Source: Thiohalocapsa sp963695445 (GTDB lineage Bacteria > Pseudomonadota > Gammaproteobacteria > Chromatiales > Chromatiaceae). From it: a stretch of DNA of 64,000 nucleotides. The stretch spans positions 50,817 to 114,816 of the forward strand of contig CAVOGV010000003.1 in the NCBI GenBank assembly GCA_963695445.1, given 5' to 3'. The notes beneath the pieces are model-generated. The model saw nothing but the letters and a program-made list of their open reading frames with translations, searched no databases and had not been told where the DNA came from. Below are positions 28,506 through 36,645 of the stretch, in pieces. The first letter of the stretch is position 1, and every line of letters begins with the position of its first letter. Made by a program: the position numbers and the translations under genes.

Positions 28506-28511
28506 TATAGT
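28506..28511 (+). promoter_or_regulatory. Probable -10 element of the 6S RNA promoter
   Basis: TATAGT lies about 10 bases before the start of the 6S RNA helix. A recognisable -35 is not evident at the standard spacing, so the assignment rests on the -10 and position alone. Confidence 0.4.
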
Positions 28512-28519
28512 CTCGATTC

Positions 28520-28712
28520 CAAGACATCCCCTGCAGTGCTCGACAGTGGCCTGGGTATTTTCTTGAGCCTATTGCATGCCCCGGGGACGCCCAAGCAGGG
28601 CCGTTGTGCATGTCCGCCTCGAGCGGGAAGCCTGAAGCCCAACCGAGCGTTCCCACTTGAACCGCCTGGTTCAAGAACGAAGGTCCGCATCGGCACAGGC
28701 GGGGGATGTCCC
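28520..28712 (+). ncRNA. ssrS: 6S RNA (SsrS)
   Basis: The terminal stem pairs GACATCCCC (28523-28531) with GGGGGATGTC (28701-28710). The interior carries CGAGCGGGAAGCCTGAA, close to the conserved GAAGCC region, and a hairpin CTTGAACCGCCTGGTTCAAG like the E. coli 3' side hairpin. The open central bubble mimics promoter DNA and binds RNA polymerase with sigma-70. It sits between zapA and ygfA, as in other gammaproteobacteria. The exact ends are estimated. Confidence 0.85.
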
Positions 28713-28894
28713 TCCTGTCTCCGTTTCATCCTTTTCCAATCATCGCGCTCGGTGGCCTCGTCCCCGCCATCCGGGATCAGACTAGGGACGTGTCCCGCCC
28801 CAGTCGCGTCCCCAACCGAGAATGCTGGGGTTCGTTCCTCACCCCAGCCTACCGTCGCGCGTGCGTGGTTTGGGGCGAGAAAGCTGACCCTGCA

Positions 28895-29509
28895 TTGAAC
28901 CGATCGCCGGAATCGCCGCGGTATCGACTGCGCGCAGCCCGACGGGGGCTCGGGGCCTCTCGGCAGCGCGCGCATGCCGCCGCCGCGGCGCGATGGCTCG
29001 CACGCATTCCCAGGCTCCGCAACGCAAAACGCATTGCGCTGTACCGCGCCGCCGATGGCGAACTCGACCCCTGGCCGCTGATGGCGCGTCTGCCACGAGT
29101 TAGCCGACGCTGGTACCTGCCGGTTCTACATCCCTTTCGCCCCGGCAGGCTCTGGTTCGCGCACTACCGGCCCGTCGACCCCATGCGCCCTAACCGCTTC
29201 GGAATACCGGAGCCTCAGCGGCGCGGCCATCAACTCTGCCCCGCCCACGCGCTCGACCTGGTGCTGATGCCACTGGTGGGCTTCGATCTGCGCTGCAATC
29301 GCATCGGCATGGGCGGCGGGTTCTACGACCGCAGCTTTGCCTTTCTACTTGAGCGCCGGTATTGGCATCGCCCGCTGCTGATTGGGTTGGCACACGAGTG
29401 CCAACGCGTCGATGCCATCAAGCGCCAGCCGTGGGATGTGCCGCTGGACGCCGTGGTGACGGAGCAGGGGATATATTGGAGAGAGTGTCGAGTTGCGAGG
29501 AGCGAGTGA
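28895..29509 (+). CDS. ygfA: 5-formyltetrahydrofolate cyclo-ligase
   Basis: 204 residues from a TTG start: RYRLRAARRGLGASRQ is the N-terminal basic helix, then KRIALYRAADGELDPWPLMA, LVLMPLVGFDLRCNRIGMGG and GFYDRSFAFL, the family ATP and folate motifs. It converts 5-formyl-THF to 5,10-methenyl-THF. It follows 6S RNA, as in E. coli. No in-frame ATG lies near this start; a much longer frame upstream crosses the 6S RNA and is not real. Confidence 0.8.
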   Translation: MNRSPESPRYRLRAARRGLGASRQRAHAAAAARWLARIPRLRNAKRIALYRAADGELDPWPLMARLPRVSRRWYLPVLHPFRPGRLWFAHYRPVDPMRPNRFGIPEPQRRGHQLCPAHALDLVLMPLVGFDLRCNRIGMGGGFYDRSFAFLLERRYWHRPLLIGLAHECQRVDAIKRQPWDVPLDAVVTEQGIYWRECRVARSE

Positions 29510-29510
29510 C
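29479..29510. repeat. Heptamer-type repeat at the ygfA end
   Basis: GAGAGTGTCGAGTTGCGAGG and GCGAGTGAC make up imperfect CGAGTTG/CGAGGAG units overlapping the last codons of ygfA. Similar to the run after djlA. Confidence 0.45.
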
Positions 29511-29557
29511 TAGGGCGGGATTGCACACATGGGCGACGTCTCGCGACGACAACGCCT

Positions 29558-29635
29558 GTGGGAGCGGCTTGCAGCCGCGATTAGGCCGCGCTGGAACCCG
29601 CTGTCTTTGCCGTCGCGATTGCAAATCGCTCCCAC
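29558..29635. repeat. Bi-REP element, copy 2 (78 bp, inverted)
   Basis: Reverse complement of the 78-base element at 20251-20328, with both hairpin arms conserved and only the central 20 or so bases diverged. It lies between ygfA and the convergent ilvA. Confidence 0.75.
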
Positions 29636-29689
29636 AGGAGATCATGCAGAATTGGCTGTCGGCTCGGATCGCTCGAAGGCACATCCCCG

Positions 29690-31243
29690 CTACCCCTCGG
29701 ACCCTCGACGCTGCCCCCTAGCGAATAACAGATAGGCCGGGTTGTCGGTCTCATCCCAGAATCGGTAGTTGAGGCCGGTCAACATCTGCTTCAGCTCCTC
29801 ACGCTCCGCATCGGGGACCTGGATGCCCATCAGCACGCGGCCGTAGGCGGCGCCGTGGTTGCGATAGTGAAATAGGCTGATGTTCCAGCGACGGCCGAGG
29901 CCGCTGAGGAAGTTCAGCAACGCGCCGGGGCGCTCCGGGAACTCGAAGCGGATCAGGCGCTCGTTGTCGACGCCGGCCGCGCGACCGCCGACCATGAAAC
30001 GGATATGCAGCTTGGCGGTCTCGTTGTCGCTCATGTCGAGCACCGAGAAACCCTTGCTGCGCAGGCGTTCCGCGAGTTCTTCGCGCTCCGCCGCGCCGCC
30101 GCCCGTCTGAACGCCGACGAAGACCTGCGCGTCCTGCTGGTCGGCATAGCGATAGTTGAACTCGGTGATCTGCCGTTTGCCCAGCGCGCGGCAGAAGGCG
30201 AGGAAGCTGCCGGGACGCTCCGGGATACCCACCGCGAATAGGGCCTCGCGGCGCTCGCCGAGTTCGGCGCGTTCGGCGACGTGACGCAATCGGTCGAAGT
30301 TGATGTTGGCGCCGCTCTCGATCGCGATCAGGTGCCGACCGGAGACGCCTTCGCGCTCCACCTAGCGTTTGAGTCCGGCGACCGACAACGCGCCGGCGGG
30401 CTCGGCGATGCCGCGGGTGTCGTCGTAGATGTCCTTGATGGCGGCGCAGATCTCGTCGGTGCTGACCAGCACCATCTCGTCCACGGTCTCGCGGGCGATC
30501 CGGAAGGTCTCCTTGCCGATCTGCTTCACCGCGACGCCGTCCGCGAACAGGCCGACCTCCTTCAGCGTGACGCGCTTGCCGGCGGCCATGGCGGCATGCA
30601 GCGTCGGCGCCTCCTCGGGCTCGACGCCGATGATCTTGACCTCCGGGCGGACATACTTCACGTAGGCCGCCACCCCGGCGATCAGCCCGCCGCCGCCCAC
30701 CGGCACGAAGATGGCCTCTGGCGGCTCCGGGTGCTGGCGCAGGATCTCCATGCCGATGGTGCCCTGGCCGGCGATCACGTCGGGGTCATCGAACGGATGG
30801 ATGAAGGTCAGGCCGCGCTGCTCCATCAGTTCCACCGCATGGGCATAGGCCTCGTCGAAGGAATCGCCATGCAGCACCGCCTTCGCGCCCCAGCCGCGCA
30901 CCGCGTCCACCTTGATGCCCGGCGTCGTCCGCGGCATCACGATCACGGCCTCAATGCCAAGTTTGGATGCACCCATCGACACGCCCTGGGCGTGATTGCC
31001 CGCGGACGCGGCGATGACGCCTTGCGCTAGGGCCTCGGGGCTCAGATGGCGCAGCTTGTTGTAGGCTCCGCGCAACTTGAACGAGAACACCGGCTGCAGG
31101 TCTTCGCGCTTCAGAAAGACCTGGTTGCCGAGGCGACGCGACAGGCCCGTGGCCAGGGTCAACGGTGACTCGGACGCAACATCGTAGACGCGCGCGCGAA
31201 GGATGCGCTCGATATAGGACTGCGGCATGACAACGGTGTTCAA
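29690..31243 (-). CDS. ilvA: Threonine ammonia-lyase, biosynthetic (IlvA), with one in-frame TAG
   Basis: The PLP domain has FSFKLRGAYNKLR (Lys for the cofactor) and PVGGGGLIAGVAAYVKYVRP. Two ACT-like regulatory domains follow (FAVGIPERPGSFLAFCRALG, RFEFPERPGALLNFLSGLG). At 30362-30364 a TAG stands in an otherwise continuous frame between GALSVAGLKR and VEREGVSGRHLIAIE. Changing T to C would give CAG and a CCAGG context. The E. coli enzyme has a residue at this place in AGMKKY. The reading is full length, so I treat the stop as suspect. It is convergent with ygfA and divergent from rpiA. Confidence 0.88.
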
Positions 31244-31334
31244 CGACGGACTAACGCGACAGCATACGCGAGAATGCCCACGCGGGCCTTTGCTATCATA
31301 AGCATTGTTGTATCAACCCTACAGAGGACCGGTC

Positions 31335-31991
31335 ATGGACCAGGATGCGCTCAAGAAACAGGCCGCCGAGGCCGCGCTGGATTACGTCGACGGCGGCATC
31401 ATCGGCGTCGGTACCGGCTCCACGGTGAACCATTTCATCGACTTCCTTGCCACCATCAAGGGCCGTATCGAAGGCGCGGTATCCAGCTCGGAGGTCTCCA
31501 CCGAGCGCATGCGGCAGCACGGTATCCCGGTGATGGACCTGAACGCGGCCGGCAGCCTGTCGTTGTACGTGGACGGCGCGGACGAGTCCAATCACCACTT
31601 GCAGCTGATCAAGGGCGGCGGCGGCGCGCTGACCCGCGAGAAGATCGTTGCCGCCGCCAGCGACAAGTTCGTCTGCATCGCCGACGAGAGCAAGCTGGTG
31701 GACGTGCTTGGCGCCTTCCCGCTGCCGGTGGAGGTGATCCCGATGGCCCGCAGCTATGTCGCGCGTGAATTGGTCAAGCTCGGCGGCACGCCCGTCTGGC
31801 GCGAGGGCTTCGTCACCGACAACGGCAACGTCATCCTCGACGTGCAGGGCCTGCAGATCATGGAGCCGATGAAGCTGGAGCAGCAGATCAACAACCTGGC
31901 CGGCGTGGTCACGGTCGGCATCTTCGCGCTGCGCCCGGCGGATGTGCTGATCTTGGGGGCGGCGGCAGGGCCGAGGACCATCACCGCGTAG
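31335..31991 (+). CDS. rpiA: Ribose-5-phosphate isomerase A
   Basis: The 218-residue reading has GVGTGSTVNHFIDFLATIKG, LYVDGADESN and LIKGGGGALTREKIVAA, all classical RpiA motifs with the catalytic Glu and Lys. It interconverts ribose-5-phosphate and ribulose-5-phosphate in the pentose phosphate pathway. The start at 31335 follows GAGGACCGG. It is divergent from ilvA. Confidence 0.92.
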   Translation: MDQDALKKQAAEAALDYVDGGIIGVGTGSTVNHFIDFLATIKGRIEGAVSSSEVSTERMRQHGIPVMDLNAAGSLSLYVDGADESNHHLQLIKGGGGALTREKIVAAASDKFVCIADESKLVDVLGAFPLPVEVIPMARSYVARELVKLGGTPVWREGFVTDNGNVILDVQGLQIMEPMKLEQQINNLAGVVTVGIFALRPADVLILGAAAGPRTITA

Positions 31992-32100
31992 AGGCAGCAT
32001 CCCCCGCCTCAGACGCCAGGGCATGTCCGGGAGACGCCAACCGGTTCCTTACCACGCAATAGCGACCTCGCTCGTTGTTCCGGTCACCGCGCTGCCGGGT

Positions 32101-32178
32101 CCGCCGACTTCAGTCGGCACCTGGGGCGGCGGACTTCAGTCCGCCATCACGGCGCACCCGGGCGACTGAAGTCGCCCG
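32101..32178. repeat. Three-palindrome element (family B), copy 1
   Basis: Three units with a GACTTCAGTC or GACTGAAGTC core lie in about 80 bases (CCGACTTCAGTCGG, GCGGACTTCAGTCCGC, GGCGACTGAAGTCGCC). An inverted copy is at 38884-38968. The gene-free stretch 31992-32295 contains this element and nothing else supported. Confidence 0.7.
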
Positions 32179-32295
32179 TCCCCAGCAGTCGGATAAATCC
32201 GGCGTACCCGGGTGGGCTGGACGCGGCTGCCGCATCTCAGGACCATGCGGACATGACGGCAAGCAAAGTCCCGCTCGGTCTTGCTGATCTCAACC

Positions 32296-32326
32296 AAAAA
32301 AAACGGGACCCGAAGGCCCCGTTTTT
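32296..32326 (-). terminator. Rho-independent terminator of the porin gene
   Basis: On the minus strand a GC-rich stem (ACGGGGCC/GGTCCCGT) closes on a TTCG loop and is followed by eight T. It lies 23 bases downstream of the porin stop. T-runs on both sides may make it bidirectional. Confidence 0.85.
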
Positions 32327-32348
32327 AGATCCAAGATCTAACCGAAAT

Positions 32349-33878
32349 TAGAACTTGTGGACCATACCGATCGAGAAGCCGTTCCAGCTCGCGGTCGCTG
32401 CCGAGGATGTTGTCGTCGTTGTCGTCATCCACGGAGGTGTACAGCACGTAGGCCTGGGTACGCTTGCTGAAGTTGTGGTCGAAGCCAACGGCCCAGGTGC
32501 TCTTGTCGCCAGCCAGGTCGTTGGTAAGCGCATCGGTCAGGCCGCCCAGGTTGTTGATGGCAATCGTTTCGTCGCGGGTCGAGTTCAGCAGACGGACGTC
32601 GCCGCGGTCGACCGAACCGTACATGGCCTTGAACATGTTGTTGCCAAAGGCGTAACCAGCCTGCACTTGCCAAAGCTGCTGGCTGTCATAATTGGAATTG
32701 GTGCCCAGGCTGATGTTGCCGTCGGCGTCGATCAGCGCAACAGTGTTACGCGTCTGACCTTCAGGCAAGTTGTCCTGATTCTCATAGATCGCGGTCAGCG
32801 TGAAGCCGTTCCAGTCGAGCAGACCCAGGCCGAAGCGCCACTTGTTGTAGTCGTCGCGACGAAGCTGCAGCTCAAGCGCCAGTCGGCGTCGACACTGACC
32901 GGCGTTGGAGGTTTCCGAGTCCATGAACATTTCACTGTTCAGTGACTCGTAGGCAGCGGACGCGTAGAACGGGCCGTTGTTGTAGATCGCGGCCAACGAG
33001 TAGGCACCGGCGATCTGGTCCGAGTTGATGTTGTTGCCGTATCCAGCGGTACCGCCACCGGAGCTAACAACCGCACCCATGAACGAGAAGCCGGAGAAGC
33101 TCGGGCTGATGTAGGCAACGGCGTTGTCGGCACGGATGTCGTCGAAGCCGACGGTGCCGTTGTAGTCAGCCATGGTGTCGCTGAACAGGTCCAGCTTGCC
33201 GGTGGAGATCTTCAGCGGGGTGTCATGACGACCCATCAGGACGGTACCGAAGCCGCCGGCCAGACCGACGAAGCTGTTACGAATGGTGACGCCGCCGTTC
33301 AGGCCGCCTGGGATGTTGTTGTCGCCAAAGTTAACACCCAACTCGAGCTGGTAGATCGCCTTCAGGCCGTTACCCAAGTCCTCGGAGCCCTTGACACCGA
33401 CACGGTTGGACGGACCCGCGCCCCAGCAGCAGGCCTTGCTGGTTTGCGCCCCAGCCGTCGAAGTCCTGACCAGGCGTACCAATGATCGGCCGACCGTTCG
33501 CGTCGAGCTGGATGATCGGTACGTTTGCTAGCGCTCGCTACGCTTGCTGGGCGTCAGGTCACCGTCGTCGTTGAACGTGAAACCGTTTGCTTCCAGGAGC
33601 GTTTGGTTGGTCACGAGTTCCCAGGAACCGTACCACCATCGCCGTCTTCGTAGGCGTCCGTAATGGTGATAGCTCCGTCGACATTGTCGTAGGTTAGCTC
33701 TCCCGCGAAGCGATCGCGCCGGTCGGCACCGTCGCAAACGTCGGCGGAATCGATTGGTGACGTCTTCGTAGTCGAGGGACACGCCCAAACGACCGTACAG
33801 GGTAGCCTCTGCCATCGCGGCTGCCGGCGCGGCGAGGGCCGCTGCGACTGCCAGGGAGATGAGCTTTTTGTTCATCAT
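32349..33878 (-). CDS. Outer-membrane general porin; several frame breaks
   Basis: The signal peptide MNKKLISLAVAAALAAPAAA leads to ATLYGRLGVSLDYEDV, the typical start of a Gram-negative porin (trimeric beta-barrel). The long intact frame covers YGNNINSDQIAGAYSLAAIY, WRFGLGLLDWNGFTLTAIYE and other strands. The frame breaks near 33740, 33640, 33535, 33425 and 32390; after the last, the C-terminus reads WNGFSIGMVHKF, ending in the Phe that porins use for assembly. The many breaks leave the mid-N-terminal part uncertain. The terminator follows. Confidence 0.82.
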
Positions 33879-34319
33879 GTTCTCCGCTGTTGTGAAAATA
33901 TTGAAAGACTGCTTTGGACGCACGCAATCATGTCTTGCGAAGAGAATAGTAGACCAGGAAGCAACATCGCGCAACAGTTTTTACAAAAAAAGAGACAAAT
34001 GCCGCGTGCGTTGCGTTGTTGCAACATTAGGCGGCGCGATAGCGGAGATTGCGCGTTGTTGCTGGCTTCGCGCGAGGTGGCACGCGGCAGGGCCGAGGGC
34101 CGGAGGGCCTAGGGCCGGGTTTCTGTCAGCCGCGAGGCTATGGCCGGCGAACGCGGATTGCACCGCTCCGCTCGAATTTTTTCGGGCCCGTCGGCGGCCT
34201 CGCGGCTCAACCGATCGGATGCAGAGGGTAACGCCCGCCGTCACCCTGGAGCATCGAGCGCTTTGTTGCCGCCAACAACAACGCCGGCGCGAGGCCGGCG
34301 TCATCGGATCTGACAAATT
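33879..34319. other. Gene-free stretch upstream of the porin, with GGGCC repeats
   Basis: Contains the porin 5' region (AT-rich for about 100 bases) and the short repeat AGGGCCGAGGGCCGGAGGG at 34090-34119. No other gene is supported. Confidence 0.4.
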
Positions 34320-34393
34320 TGGCTGGGGGACAAGGATTCGAACCTTGGTTGACGGAGTCAGAGTCCGTAGTCCTGCCGCTAGACGATCCCCCA
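34320..34393 (-). tRNA. tRNA-Gln (anticodon CTG)
   Basis: The minus strand gives a full cloverleaf starting TGGGGGATCGTC, with D arm, anticodon stem ACGGA/TCCGT and loop CTCTGAC (anticodon CTG, reading CAG). The T arm (CAAGGTTCGAATCCTTG) follows, and the CCA end is encoded. The acceptor stem is TGGGGGA/TCCCCCA. It lies upstream of the rplM-rpsI region. Confidence 0.92.
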
Positions 34394-34400
34394 AGAAGAG

Positions 34401-34430
34401 AGGGCCGAGGGCCTTAGGGCCGAGGGCCGG
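34401..34430. repeat. GGGCCGAGGGCC repeat, left of four-helix gene
   Basis: AGGGCCGAGGGCC occurs twice in 30 bases. A complementary block (GGCCCTCGGCCC) lies at 34838-34870 on the far side of the four-helix-bundle gene. Confidence 0.5.
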
Positions 34431-34455
34431 AGCTGCCTTGCTGCGCAAGGCGGCG

Positions 34456-34803
34456 TTACTCTTGCAGGCTTATGATGAGCGCCCGCAGCATTCTGGAAAT
34501 TTCATGCGCTTCTGCGATCGATGCTCGCGCTTGGTCCTTGTCGATCAAGGCTGCCTCCATGCCGATCAGGAGTTGCGTCCAACACTCTCCGCACGAACCT
34601 TTCGCCATGTAGAGGAACCGGACGCGGTCCTTCAGCGTATCTCGCTCGTACCCTTCGGCGATGTTCGACGCGATGGACAACGCGGATCGCGTAACCTGGT
34701 CCCGATAGCGATACTGACTGCAGCTGGATGTCAAGTGATACACATTGACAGACAGCCGACAAGCTCGCTTCCAAACGTCCAGGTTGCGCAGCGCATCCAG
34801 CAT
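34456..34803 (-). CDS. Four helix bundle protein (S23/TIGR02436 family)
   Basis: 115 residues: LDVWKRACRLSVNVYHLTSS, the family YRYRDQVTRSALSIASNIAEGY block, RFLYMAKGSCGECWTQL and a helical C-terminus. The family was first seen in 23S rRNA intervening sequences but is widely scattered; its function is unknown. The gene lies between tRNA-Gln and rpsI, on the minus strand, and is bounded by inverted GGGCC-type repeats, suggesting a mobile or laterally acquired cassette. Confidence 0.78.
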   Translation of the reverse strand: MLDALRNLDVWKRACRLSVNVYHLTSSCSQYRYRDQVTRSALSIASNIAEGYERDTLKDRVRFLYMAKGSCGECWTQLLIGMEAALIDKDQARASIAEAHEISRMLRALIISLQE

Positions 34804-34837
34804 TCCATGCCGACCGCATCCAGCACTTCAACGGAAC

Positions 34838-34870
34838 GGCCCGAGGCCCTCGGCCCCAGGCCCTTCTTCC
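34838..34870. repeat. GGCCCTCGGCCC repeat, right of four-helix gene
   Basis: CCCGAGGCCCTCGGCCCCAG is the complement-like partner of 34401-34430. The rpsI stop is a few bases beyond it. Confidence 0.5.
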
Positions 34871-34877
34871 AAGCGCA

Positions 34878-35267
34878 TTAGCGCTTGGAGAACTGCGGCC
34901 TCTTACGCGCCTTGTGCAGACCGACCTTCTTGCGCTCGACCTCGCGGGCGTCGCGGGTCAGGAATCCGGCGCGGCGCAGGGGGCTGCGCAGGTTTTCGTC
35001 GAACTGGACCAGGGCGCGGGCGATGCCGTGGCGGATTGCACCGGCCTGGCCGGTGGTGCCGCCGCCGACGACGGTGGCGCGCACATCGACGCGCTCGCCC
35101 ATCTCAGCGGTTTCGAGCGCCTGGCGAACCACCATGCGGGCGGTCTCGCGACCGAAGAATTGATCGAGGGCGCGGCCGTTGACGGTGATGTTACCGCTGC
35201 CCAGCGACAAGAAGACGCGGGCGGCGGAACTCTTGCGTCGTCCGGTGGCGTAATGCATTTCCGACAT
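34878..35267 (-). CDS. rpsI: 30S ribosomal protein S9
   Basis: 129 residues with TGRRKSSAARVFLSLGSG, QFFGRETARMVVRQALETAE, VDVRATVVGGGTTGQAGAIR and the C-terminal KKVGLHKARKRPQFSKR tail that reaches the P-site. It follows rplM on the minus strand with a gap of about 100 bases. Confidence 0.95.
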   Translation of the reverse strand: MSEMHYATGRRKSSAARVFLSLGSGNITVNGRALDQFFGRETARMVVRQALETAEMGERVDVRATVVGGGTTGQAGAIRHGIARALVQFDENLRSPLRRAGFLTRDAREVERKKVGLHKARKRPQFSKR

Positions 35268-35328
35268 CGTGACTATCCGTTTGATTCAGTGTTTGCTTGA
35301 TCGTGCGCCGGGAGCCGGTTGGCTCAGA

Positions 35329-35385
35329 GCTGCTGGTTCAGAGCAGCTGGCTTCAGAGATCGACTGGCCTCAGAGCTCGAGCGCC
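35329..35385. repeat. Imperfect tandem repeat between rplM and rpsI
   Basis: On the minus strand four units of about 14-17 bases share CTCTGARCCAGC-like cores, beginning in the last codons of rplM. It may affect rplM-rpsI spacing; nothing else is visible in the gap. Confidence 0.4.
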
Positions 35386-35798
35386 TGCGGCTGCTGGGCG
35401 TGGTGCCGATGCTCGGGGCCAGCGTAGACCTTGAGCTTTTTGAACATGGCGCGACCCAGCGGGTTGCGCGGCAGCATGCCCTTGACGGCGAATTCGATGA
35501 CGCGCTCCGGATGCTCGTTGAGCATGTCCGCCAGGTTCTTCGAGCGCAGGTTGCCGATGTAGCCGGTGTGCCGGTAGTACATCTTGTCCTGAAGCTTGTT
35601 GCCCGTCACGCGCACCTTTTCGGCGTTCACCACGACCATGTAGTCGCCGGTGTCGACGTGCGGGGTGTACTGAGGCTTGTGCTTGCCGCGCAGGCGCAGC
35701 GCGATTTCTGTGGCCAGACGTCCGAGGGTCTTGCCCTCCGCGTCGATGAGATACCACGCGCGCCGCACTTCGGCGGGCTTTGCGCTCTGTGTCGTCAT
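35370..35798 (-). CDS. rplM: 50S ribosomal protein L13
   Basis: 142 residues, the usual length, from ATG at 35798: WYLIDAEGKTLGRLATEIAL, HVDTGDYMVVVNAEKVRVTG, MYYRHTGYIGNLRSKNLADM, GMLPRNPLGRAMFKKLKVYA. The longer reading upstream of 35798 is not conserved. It leads the rplM-rpsI operon. Confidence 0.95.
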   Translation of the reverse strand: MTTQSAKPAEVRRAWYLIDAEGKTLGRLATEIALRLRGKHKPQYTPHVDTGDYMVVVNAEKVRVTGNKLQDKMYYRHTGYIGNLRSKNLADMLNEHPERVIEFAVKGMLPRNPLGRAMFKKLKVYAGPEHRHHAQQPQALEL

Positions 35799-35994
35799 GT
35801 CCGTCGCTCCAGACCCGTTAACCGTTGACTCGTCGGTCGGCGAATCACGCGCCTGGACCGTCGTCGAGAAAGACCGCGAATAATAGCGTAGCGAGTTTAG
35901 GCTTTGCAACCCTTGGCGACAGATTTACGAGGGGGAGCGAGGTGATGCCTGTAGCATCCGACGAGCGCCAGGCGCCGCTTTGCGCAGACTCTGC

Positions 35995-36093
35995 GTTGCT
36001 TCAAGTGGGCCAAGCGCCAGCGAGGGCCAAGGGCCGCTGTGAAGCACGATTGCGCAATTTTGGCCCCAGGCCCTTGGCGCTCGGCCCTTCGCC
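35995..36093. repeat. Dispersed repeat family C, copy 2
   Basis: TGGGCCAAGCGCCAGCGAGG and CAGGCCCTTGGCGCTCGGCC are close inverted partners around GAAGCACGATTGCGC. It matches 47306-47402 and 8236-8312. The stretch 35799-36165 holds this and no gene. Confidence 0.65.
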
Positions 36094-36165
36094 GGGCAGG
36101 CGCGTTGTCGCCAGGAAGCTCCACGCATCTGCAAACGTTTGGCGCCCTCAAGCAAGCTCGAGGCC

Positions 36166-36480
36166 TCAGCCCGGCAGCTTCAGCCGCTCGACCGGCTCTC
36201 CGTTGATCAGGTGCTGCTGCAGGATTTCTTCGAGGTCGGTGTTGTCGACGTAGGTGTACCAGATGCCCTCGGGGTAGACGACGGCGACCGGCCCCTCGGC
36301 GCAACGGTCCAGGCAGCCGGCGTTATTGACGCGCACGCCGCCTTTGCCGGTCAGGCCGAGTTCCTTGGTGCGCTGTTTCAGGAAGTCCCGCGATGCTTGG
36401 GCGTTGCACTGGGCACAACACTGACTGCCGTCGGGGCGCTCGTTGGTGCACATGAACACATGATGCTTGTAGTAGGACAC
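36166..36480 (-). CDS. Thioredoxin-like [2Fe-2S] ferredoxin
   Basis: GTG start at 36480: SYYKHHVFMCTNERPDGS, then CCAQCNAQ, and GVRVNNAGCLDRCAEGPVAV. Four Cys in the C-x10-C and C-x3-C pattern fit the COG3411-type thioredoxin-fold ferredoxins, which hold one 2Fe-2S cluster. 104 residues is the usual length. The role is electron transfer to an unknown partner. Confidence 0.83.
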   Translation of the reverse strand: MSYYKHHVFMCTNERPDGSQCCAQCNAQASRDFLKQRTKELGLTGKGGVRVNNAGCLDRCAEGPVAVVYPEGIWYTYVDNTDLEEILQQHLINGEPVERLKLPG

Positions 36481-36645
36481 AATGGTCACCTCTGGGCTGC
36501 GATTGAATCTGCGGTGTCGGTCCGGCGGGTAGCTTAGGCGATTGCCGGAGATTGACAGAAATCGCCTTAGGGCCGACCTCGCGGCGGGCAAGCGTACCTG
36601 AAGGGTACGTTTTTCGCTGGCAATCGCCTAAGCTGTGCGGCCGAT

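Noticed and set aside
28706..28894. Long N-terminal extension of ygfA reading through the 6S RNA end
   Set aside because: It overlaps the 6S RNA and lacks conservation; the TTG at 28895 fits the family start.
32101..32178. CRISPR array
   Set aside because: Only three palindromic units of unequal spacing and no cas genes; it is a dispersed repeat.
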